From positions 622,001-686,000 of the forward strand of contig CAIIXF020000006.1 in the NCBI GenBank assembly GCA_903813345.2: a DNA stretch of 64,000 bases, in the 5' to 3' direction. Made by a program: the position numbers and the translations under genes. Below the pieces are notes generated by a model. The model did no database searches. It worked only from the letters and a program-made list of their open reading frames with translations, and was not told where the DNA came from. This document shows positions 50,901-58,220 of the stretch, piece after piece (position 1 is the first letter of the stretch; every line of letters starts with the position of its first letter). This DNA comes from Owenia fusiformis. Lineage: Eukaryota > Annelida > Polychaeta > Sabellida > Oweniidae.

Positions 50901-53900
50901 AATGATGTGTTTTAGGTACGATATTGTTCACGTTTGTGCCTTGTTTTAAATACCATTTGCTGAAAAAGTTTCCGGCTTTCGGGTTGGAAAATGTCTTTCA
51001 TCACAAGGGATCAAAAATGTTTATACATTTTATAAGACACCGACCGTTATTCTAAGCATACGGATAATAAAATAGATTCATAATGTAAAAATGTACTATA
51101 ATTTTACTGAAAATGTCGGTGTTTGATAAGTGTAATTGCAAAAGTGTCATTTTCAAATTTTGTTTGATTTTTCAAATACAAGCCAAGCAAAATGAAGTGG
51201 AATATTTAGGTAATTTATGATTACGAACATATTAGTTTTCTTATCATTTAAAACATTTTATTACCAGAATTTGTCTATATTATCTCAAGGAGTTAGGCTA
51301 AACAACAAATTATTGTTCACGTTTTATAAAACACAAGACAATAACAAATAGGTAAGATTTATATCTAATTCAATGTTATAGAGGTATTGAGTGTTCATTA
51401 GTATTCCAGGGCATGTTTAATAATCTATAAGTAAGAGTCATATGCAATCGAACGTCTTACAATTCTTCCTCGACGTTACTGCTGGCTATCATCAGATTTT
51501 CTGATGGTTATTTCTTCTTTGACCTTACTCTGCTGTATATCATCAGATTTAAGGTTGATAATGATAACGATTTTTCTTAATGACTCATGAATTCGACCAA
51601 GTCTTGATGTTTGTAGATTTTATAAGCAACTGAGAAATATCTAACTTCGAGAAATAGAATTTTACCTTTAGTCGCAAATAGTCAAGGAAGAACAATATGC
51701 CCTCCTTTAATGACAATGTTAACCGCGGAATAACAGCCATTACCATTATCAAAACATATTAAGACCATTTTGTAAAAAAAAAACTAACATCTATTTAAGC
51801 AATTGTCATTTTAATATAAAAGTAATTCATTTGAACCATTTATCAGATTAATGTCTGAGAAACAATACATAACGTCGAAGCATTGATTAAATATTTTTTT
51901 GTATTGATGAGAAAAATAACCTCGATCTTATATCTTAGAAACCTAAATAATGCATTCAAAATCATTTTATATTATTTTCTGTCGCACTGTGAACTCCAAA
52001 TTGTGAAAAAGGGGATTTTAGCTTTTGGTAATTTTTTACCTCTGCTAACGACAGGCATAATTCAGCCTAAAAGCCGGAGGGGTCATTCATCAAGCTATCG
52101 CAAGCACGTCGCAAGAATATTAAACTGACTGGTAACATGACCTAAGGTATGTATTCGTCGATATAACAACTGAGGCCCAAATTCATGAAAGCTCCGCAAG
52201 CCTACTACCCTGCGTGCAGAGTCTAGTTAAACTACAGAAGACGAAGCTCTCTTTTAAGAAGTGAAGTCAAACGAATGCAAAGGGTACAAGCCTACTTGAC
52301 CGTAGTGTATTTGTAATCTCCGTGTTCACAATCCGTGTCGATGACGACCGTGTCACTTATTAGACCAAGAATGTCAATATGACCCCCTTTAGCTTTAGTG
52401 ACCCTTGTAAATCATGACCTCGAGTCGACATTTTTCTTCAAACAATGGCCATGAGTACCACAATTATTAGGAGGCCCTTCAAGGGGCCTCCTATCATTTT
52501 TGTAGTTATTCTTCTTTATTTATTTATTTATTTATTTATTATTCTTTTTAGCATTTTTTCTCCAACTTCCAGCTAGCTTTGACTTATCTCATATATAATC
52601 TTATTAGGGACCTGGGCTGGACTTGTCGGGAAATTAGTTCATATCTAGGTCAAGGTCAAAGGTCAAAATCTAGGTCAAATCTAAGTTTTTTTCAAGTTTC
52701 TCAAATCCTGACACTACACTTCAATATTTTTGGCATACAGATAGATATTAGTATTCTATTAGTCTAAGCCTTTTGCCGTCTAGGAAAATTTTGCCTAGAT
52801 TTTGAGATATTGAAGGTCAAAAAATGGTCAAAAAAGGTCTTTTTTCAACTTGCTTCAAATTGACCAAATTTTTTTTAAAACTCATCTACAAGTTCTCAGG
52901 ATTCCAAATCTGACCTTACTTTTGACCTTTGACCTTTGGTTGACCTTCAGTGACCTCCGAAAGGTAAAAAAAGTTGATTTTTCAAATCGATTTTCTGGAT
53001 TCAAATTTAGGAATATTTATTCACAAAAGACCTTCTGAGGTCTAAAAAAGTAAAATTTGCAAGGTCAACGGTCAAGGTCATCAAACGAAATCACAAACTG
53101 TGTTTTCTAAGTTTCTCAAAATTGGAGACTACAAATCAATTTTTTCACTGAAAGTCAGAAAATATATTCCTCCAAAGGTTCTACACATATTAGCAATTGA
53201 CTATTTATTAAAATTTTGCTCCAGTTTTGAGATATTAGAACTCAAAAACTGAAAAAGGTCAAATTTCGAAATTTTTCAGGGTCAAATTTCAACTTGCTCT
53301 AAATTGACCAAACTTTTTTTTAAAAAGCATCTACAAGATCTCAGGAACTCAAATCTGACCTTAGTTTTGACCTATGACCTTTAGTTGACCTTCAGTGACC
53401 TTCGAAAGGTCAAAAAGTTGATTTTTCAAATTGATTTTCTGGATTCAAATTTAGGTTAATTCAATCAGAAAAGATATACTGAGGTCTAAAAAAGTAAAAT
53501 TTTTAAGGTCAAAGTTCAAGGTCATCAAACAAGATCACAAACTGTGTTTTCTAAGTTTCTCAAAGTTTGTGACTACAAATCAATATTGTCCCATGAAAGA
53601 CTGAATATATATTCATCTAAAGGTTCTACACATATTAGCAATTGATTATCTATTAAAATTTTGCACCAGTTTTGAGATATCAGAGCTCAAAAACTGAAAA
53701 AGGTCGAATTTCGAAAATTTTCAAGGTCAAATTTTAACTTGATCTAAATTGACCAAACTTTTTTTTAAAACTCATATACAAATTCTCAGGATTCCAAATC
53801 TGACCTTACTTTTGACCTTTGACCTTTTGTTGACCTTCAGTGACCTCCGAAAGGTCAAAAAAGTTGATTTTTCAAATCAATTTTCTGGATTCCAATTTAG

Positions 53901-56900
53901 GTGCATTTAATCACAAAAGACCCCAAGAGATCCAAAAAAGTAAAATTTGCAAGGTCAAAGGTCAAGGTCATTGAATTAAATCACAAACTGTGTTTTCCAA
54001 GTTTCTCAAAATTGGTGACTACAAATCAATATTTTTTGATGAAAGTCTGAAAATATATTCCTCTAAAGGTTCTACACATATTAGCAATTGATTATATTTT
54101 AAAATTTTGCACCAGTTTTAAGATATTAGAGCTCAAAAACTGATAGGTCAAATTTCGAAAATTTTCAAGGTCAAATTTCAACTTGATCTAAATTGACCAA
54201 ACTTTTTTTTAAAACTCATCTACAAGTTCTCAGGATTCCAAATCTTACCTTACTTTTGACCCTTGACCTTTTGTTGACCTTAAGTGGTCTCCGAAAGGTC
54301 AAAAAAGTTGATTTGTCAAATCGATTTTCTGGATTCAAATGTAAGTGCATTTAATCACAAAAGACCCGAAGAGGTCGAAAAAAGTAAATTTTGCAAGGTC
54401 AAGGTCATTAAATTAAATCACAAACTGTGTTTTCCAAGTTTCTCAAAATTGGTTACTACAAATCAATATAGTTTAATGAAAGTCTAAATATATATTCCCC
54501 CACTTTTTCTTCACATATTAGCATTTGATTATCTATTAAAATTTTGCACCAGTTTTGAGATATAAGAGCTCAAAAACTGAAAAAGGTCAACATTTCGAAA
54601 ATTTTCAAGGTCAAATTTCAACTTGATCTAAATTGACCAAACTTTTTTTAAAACTCATCTGCAAGTTCTTAGGATTCCAAATCTTACCTTACTTTTGACC
54701 TTTTGTTGACCTTTGGTTGACCTTTAGTGACCTCCAAAAGGTCAAAAAGTTGATTTTTCAAATTGATTTTCTGGATTCAAATTCAGGTGTATTTAATCAC
54801 AAAAGAGGTCCAAAAAAGTAAAATTTGCAAGGTCAAAGGTCAAGGTCATCAAACTAAATCACAAACTGTGTTTTCTAAGTTTCTCAAAATTGGAGACTAC
54901 AAATCAATATTTTTTCATGAAAGTCAGGATATATATTCCTCTATAGGTTCTACACATATTAGCAATTGACTATTTATTAAAATTGTGTACCAGTTTTGAG
55001 ATATTGGAACTCAAAAACTGAAAAAAGGTCAAATTTCGAAACTTTTCAAGACTAAATTTTAACTTGCTTCAAATTGACCAATTTTTTTTAAAACTCATTT
55101 TCAAGTTCTCAGGATTCCAAATCTAACCTTACTTTTGACCTTTGACCTTTGGTTGACCTTCAGTGACCTCCGCAAGGTCAAAAAAGTTGATTTTTCAAAT
55201 CGATTTTCTGGATTCAAATTTAGGTTTATTTATTCACAAAAGACCTTCTGAGGTCTAAAAAAGTAAAATTTGCAAGGTCAAAGGTCAAGGTCTTCAAACG
55301 AAATCACAAACTGTGTTTTCTAAGTTTCTCAAAATTGGAGACTACAAATCAATATTTTGAAATGAAAGTCAGAATATATATTCCTCTACTAAAGGTTTTA
55401 CACATATTAGCAATTGATTATCTATTAAAATTTGGCTCCAGTTTTGAGATATTATAGCTCAAAAACTGAAAAAAGGTCAAATTTCGGAATTTTTCAAGGT
55501 CAAATTTCAACTTGCATTAATTCGACCAAACCTTTTTAAAAATCATCTACAAGTTGTCTGGAGTTCATATATGACCTTGTATTAGAGATTTGACCTTTGG
55601 CTGCCCTTTGAATGTTCAGAAACGAATATAGGGCCTCCGTAAGATTGCTTGCAATCTTAGATCGTTCGATCTCTAGTTTTTTCTAAATCATGGACTTTTA
55701 CATCAACATTTGTATCGCCTTGCATGAGTATAGCGAATAAAATGGTGTCGGGATTAGTACTCTCAAGAAGTGGAAATGGTACATATTTCGGAGAATATAA
55801 TAACAACAATTCACCTGCAATAAGGGGGAGTGTTTGCGATCTTTTTGTTTGATGCTTCAGGTCATTCTTGAGGATCGCAATATGTGTTTTAATAACAAAG
55901 AATGCATAAGATATCTTTCCAGTATTCCGTGTTCGTCAAAATCTCTGGCCGTCTCTTGTTTCTCGAAATTGCTACCAGTCAGAGGGTGATTTATAGCGTA
56001 TTTACATAACTAGACATGCTATATCACTCGTTCGTTTTTTCTTTTCAATCGTTTCGCCCGTTTGTCTCTGAATTGGTCGTGTGAGGAAATGATGCATTCA
56101 TTGAAATGATTGAAACTATTGAAACAATTAAAACACAATTTGCAGTGTATACAGGGCGTAACACTACTGCATTGTTTTAGCAAACGCATGGCATTTAGAA
56201 AATAACTCCACCGAGTCTAATCTCAACAAGACAGTGGCACCAACAAAAAGCCTGGACAACTGGATACTAGAAGAATTACCATCTCGGGATGATTTCCCCA
56301 TTCCTCAAAGGGCACGTAAAATGCCAACGTCAGAAGTCTTCAACATCGATGAAAAGGAAGAAACAGAGTTTATCATTGATGAGAATGGAAACGAGCATTT
56401 GGAGGTTCATAAAGCAAGAAAGAAACGACATGATAACAATGTTGCTGGAACAGGTAAGATTAGGGGAAACGAGTAAATGCTGGTATAGTCATCAAGAAAC
56501 ATCATAGTTCAAAAGTCCATATTCACGAAACTATCGCAGTCTTGAGTCTGTGCGACGTCATTGCGACTGCGATGGTTTGGTGAGAAAGGCATCGCCTCAT
56601 TTCGTTCTATTGTTCTAACTCCCATCTCCCATGTCATTCTCGGTCATCATGATCTCCACTCTTGTGGTTCTAGGTATTGAGGAAGACAACGACGAGGGCT
56701 TCTTGCACCTGCAACCAATGGCTGCTTTCATACCAGAGGACGAAGCCATTAAGCTCAGACATGAATTCGGAAGATTGTACACGGAGAATCCAATCAGTGA
56801 GTTTAAAACAATTATACACACTCTGTCCTTTGTCCTCCTTGATTTACAAATAAGAATACTATGCTTCTCATTTAGTTAAAATCCATATATCTTCCATTTT

Positions 56901-57477
56901 TATTTTACTGGAGAAAAACATTATATAGGCCTACATGGCTGTTTCATAAAACCTTGAATATGTTTCTAAAACATTTATAGATGCGCAAAGCTGGTTTTCT
57001 CCTTGACTTAATCATAAACATATTTTTCAGAATCTATTCCTTGGGTAGAACCATATTTGATGAGAAATTGTTGGGTACAGGCTATGCTTTCTGAACGCAA
57101 CTTATTTTCACCAAGTTGTAATGCAGATGGTACTTTTGGAGCCAAGCAGTGCTACCTGGAAAGGTGATACTCCCTTATATATTTGGACGTTTTGCTCAGG
57201 CAATTCCACACTTTCAAAAGTTAAAGACAAAGTAAATCGAAATATTTTGATTTTGAGCTGAGGGACTGCTCTGGAAGTATCCACATAAAATCGTGAAGAT
57301 ATTGCCTAATAATCGGTAATTATAATCATGAACATTACATAAAATTATCATGCGAACCTATGTTACAGGTGTTGGTGCGTGCAGAGAGATGGAATGCCTC
57401 AAGTGAACGAGTTCTCGAAGAGATTTCACTTTAACATTAAAGGACTTTTACTTCAATGTTACCAAAACAACCTATGA
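44867..57477 (+). CDS. secreted polyacidic precursor with repeated furin-type sites and a C-terminal thyroglobulin type-1 domain (ten exons)
   Basis: Exons 44867-44996, 46282-46353, 46600-46743, 47623-47694, 47933-48022, 49123-49206, 56235-56453, 56674-56796, 57031-57163 and 57369-57477 join to 1176 bases, 391 residues plus TGA, with no phase clash. Seen: a signal peptide (1-18, cut after LAFA); Asp/Glu-rich segments to about 197; one basic site in each of exons 1-7 (QKR, RQKR, RKKR, RRRRR, RKKR, RKKR, RKKR); then a thyroglobulin type-1 pattern at 325-386 with Cys325, 341, 352, 357, 359 and 386, including CNADG, QC and CWCV. Known: type-1 domains bind or inhibit proteases and occur in SPARC/testican relatives. 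Inferred: furin-like cleavage in the secretory pathway frees several acidic, probably calcium-binding peptides. I know no described family with this layout. It could be a biomineral, granule or mucus protein. Confidence 0.8.
45233..45658. mobile_element. 426-bp near-perfect palindrome in intron 1
   Basis: The left arm begins ATTGTCACGCGGTC, and the right arm ends with GTGACCGCGTGATTGT. The arms pair through CTTCGACCGTTAATTTGAAT and GAGTCTCATACTG to a centre at AAGGCCTT (about 45447) flanked by GGTCCCCAGCTGT and ACAGCTGGGGACC. In the pre-mRNA it would fold into a hairpin of about 210 base pairs. Confidence 0.85.
46282..46353 (+). CDS. acidic gene exon 2
   Basis: 72 bases, phase 1 at both ends, acceptor TTTTTCAG and donor GTGAGT. 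It encodes DELSRQKREEN and then a run of Asp with one Ser. RQKR fits the furin consensus R-X-K/R-R. Confidence 0.8.
46600..46743 (+). CDS. acidic gene exon 3
   Basis: 144 bases, twice the length of exons 2 and 4, phase 1 at both ends. An eight-Glu block leads to RKKR, then DTDAADEE, a long Asp/Glu run and a Glu tail. Acceptor TTTGCAG; the donor GTTTGT is weak. Confidence 0.75.
46860..47332. mobile_element. inverted-repeat element filled with GGGACTCCATGGGG-type repeats, intron 3
   Basis: Ends are AAGCCCGGTATACATCAAAG and CATTGGTGTATACCGGGCTT. Between them are many degenerate copies of TGGGACTCCATGGGGCAAAA in both orientations. A second start-like motif (AGCCCAACATACACCAATGG) at 47130 suggests nesting. 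Frames inside are artefacts. Confidence 0.75.
47623..47694 (+). CDS. acidic gene exon 4
   Basis: 72 bases, phase 1 at both ends, acceptor GTTGCAG and donor GTAAGA. It encodes EERRRRRDVG followed by ten Asp and EED. GAC and GAT codons are both used along the Asp run. Confidence 0.8.
47933..48022 (+). CDS. acidic gene exon 5
   Basis: 90 bases, phase 1 at both ends, acceptor ATTTTCAG and donor GTATTA (weak at +5). It encodes DDDGERKKRNADD and more Asp blocks ending DDSDN. RKKRNAD echoes QKRNAE of exon 1. Confidence 0.75.
48501..48708. mobile_element. inverted repeat in intron 5
   Basis: Arms 48501-48567 and 48641-48708 are near-perfect complements: GATATTTATAGGATATCCTA, then TTTTGAGGAATATCATTTTT and ATCTACGAGGTGATATT. 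The loop is about 75 bases. Non-coding. Confidence 0.8.
48747..49018. mobile_element. MITE with internal tandem palindromes, intron 5
   Basis: TTATCCTACACTTAG near the left end is mirrored by CTAAGTGTAGGATAA at the right. Inside (48847-48945) CGGAGTATATCGTCAC and ATATCCTCCG repeat three times, each unit being itself palindromic. Confidence 0.7.
49123..49206 (+). CDS. acidic gene exon 6
   Basis: 84 bases, phase 1 at both ends, acceptor ATTGCAG and donor GTGAAA. The exon is Glu/Lys-rich and not Asp-rich, ending in a Glu run, RKKR and EAIPE. It is the last highly acidic exon. Confidence 0.75.
49411..49736. mobile_element. foldback element with GGGGCCCC arms, intron 6
   Basis: The left arm TGCACCACCGACTTTGCTAC continues GCGAGGGGCCCCTCGTA. 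The right arm reads TACGAGGGGCCCCTCGCATA and ends CCGGAGGTGCA. Length about 325 bp, with an AT-rich non-coding interior. Confidence 0.7.
49904..50930. mobile_element. element carrying the 162-bp tandem array, locus 2, intron 6
   Basis: GGTACGATATTGT occurs at both margins (49916 and about 50916), enclosing about five 162-bp units (GACTTGTCTACAGGTTTCCA at 50128, 50290 and on). The units are the reverse complement of those at 14785-15893, and neighbours differ at few positions. The layout recalls bivalve pearl/HINE elements, an inference from period and organisation. Confidence 0.75.
52200..52290. repeat. short repeat related to the 58820-59195 element
   Basis: CCTGCGTGCAGAGTCTAGTT and TTTTAAGAAGTGAAGTC are joined here. 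In the fucosyltransferase intron the same two segments appear in reverse orientation about 300 bases apart. Pieces of the GAAGCTCT part also occur at 30390 and 41648. Confidence 0.6.
52468..55680. mobile_element. 3.2-kb element with six to seven tandem units of about 443 bp rich in AGGTCA
   Basis: TTGACCTTCAGTGACCT or a close variant recurs at 52941, 53386, 53831, 54275, 54718 and 55154. The left flank is AGGAGGCCCTTCAAGGGGCC with TTTA repeats. The right flank has GATTGCTTGCAATC, then AGATCGTTCGATCT followed by CTAG. A hairpin followed by CTAG resembles a Helitron 3' end, but no Helitron protein is present. Frames inside are not genes. Confidence 0.75.
56235..56453 (+). CDS. acidic gene exon 7
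   Basis: 219 bases, phase 1 at both ends, donor GTAAGA; the acceptor ACAAGACAG has a poor pyrimidine tract, so the left edge is the least certain in the gene. It encodes a mixed segment with DNWILEELPSRDD, EKEETEFIIDENGNEH and the last convertase site, ARKKRHD. It lies 7 kb downstream of exon 6, across two repeat arrays. Confidence 0.65.
56674..56796 (+). CDS. acidic gene exon 8
   Basis: 123 bases, phase 1 at both ends, acceptor GGTTCTAG and donor GTGAGT. It encodes IEEDNDEGFLHLQPMAAFIP, then a helical-looking EAIKLRHEFGRLYTENP. No basic cleavage site. Confidence 0.75.
57031..57163 (+). CDS. acidic gene exon 9: thyroglobulin type-1 domain, first part
   Basis: Acceptor TATTTTTCAG. It encodes cysteines 1-3 of the domain: NCWVQA, SPSCNADGTFGAKQC and YLE. 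The donor is AAAG|GTGATA, phase 2. Reading on meets a stop at once, which shows that the intron is needed. Confidence 0.8.
57369..57477 (+). CDS. acidic gene exon 10: end of the thyroglobulin type-1 domain and stop
   Basis: Acceptor GTTACAG, phase 2. It opens RCWCVQRDGMPQV, the CWCV signature of the domain, and supplies the sixth Cys in LLLQCYQ before TGA. AATAAA at 57685-57690 is a likely polyadenylation signal. Confidence 0.8.
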
Positions 57478-57771
57478 ACATACGTATATAGTTAATACAC
57501 ATCGGGTGGCACATTAAATAATTCAATTCATGATGTCATAAAACACAAATTATTATGCAATATATTTATTGTAATAATTACAAATAGATTTATAGTCACA
57601 ATATCCCTATAACTAGAATTGAGATATACAAATACTAGAAAAAGCACGGAGAAAATATCAAAGCCAGCAATGGTGTACACTAATAATAAAGTTTTTCTAA
57701 ACAAACAAACAAAATCAGAAATAAAAGCAAGTGGATGAGACTGGGGCACTGTTAAGATAATCCCCGGTTAT

Positions 57772-58220
57772 TTAAATATGGGGATTTTTTGTCATATTTC
57801 TTGATTTTAGAATCCTCAAGTATTTAGAACTTATTCTACAATGGCTATCAACTTCAGTCCAATAGGTAAGATCTGCAGTTTTCTTTTCGTGGATGTACCT
57901 ATTTGCACCTTCGCATAGCTTACAGTAATATATATTTCTATGATACATTTCTATTTGGTACCTTCTCCTCCAATCAAAATGTCGGTTATACAAAGAAGGA
58001 GTTTTAGCAACCAATTTGAGGTAGCTCACCAATTGGGGAATGTCTTTGAAATCGTTAACATGGATAAAGGAACCAGGGGGCAAAAGTCGTTTGAAGTTGG
58101 TTGTTTTACCCCTAACTAAAGGTATCATGTTTGTCATCATAGCATTTCTCCAAACCTTTTCTGTAATATAGTCCTCGCAGTCGCTGTTCTCGAACGCCAG
58201 GTAAAACAGGAACGTCTTCC
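57772..58220 (-). CDS. fucosyltransferase exon 2: GDP-fucose binding half
   Basis: Acceptor TTTTTGTAG, phase 1 in. It begins GKTFLFYLAFENSDCEDYIT, the most conserved GT10 motif, and stops with TAA at 57774-57772. The Met-initiated frame that starts further upstream at 58251 is intron read-through. Confidence 0.9.

Larger units (their letters stand above)
49207..56234 (+). other. 7-kb intron 6 of the acidic gene
   Basis: Besides the elements listed separately, 50931-52200 and 55680-56234 contain nothing I recognise. No further acidic phase-1 exon is visible. Confidence 0.5.

Noticed and set aside
52468-55680. Frames such as those at 52579, 52850 and 54284 as genes
   Set aside because: They are pieces of the AGGTCA tandem units and recur in each copy with stops.
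44867-57477. Acidic protein as a nuclear or nucleolar factor, with KKR clusters as nuclear signals
   Set aside because: A clear signal peptide and a disulphide-rich thyroglobulin domain point to the secretory pathway.
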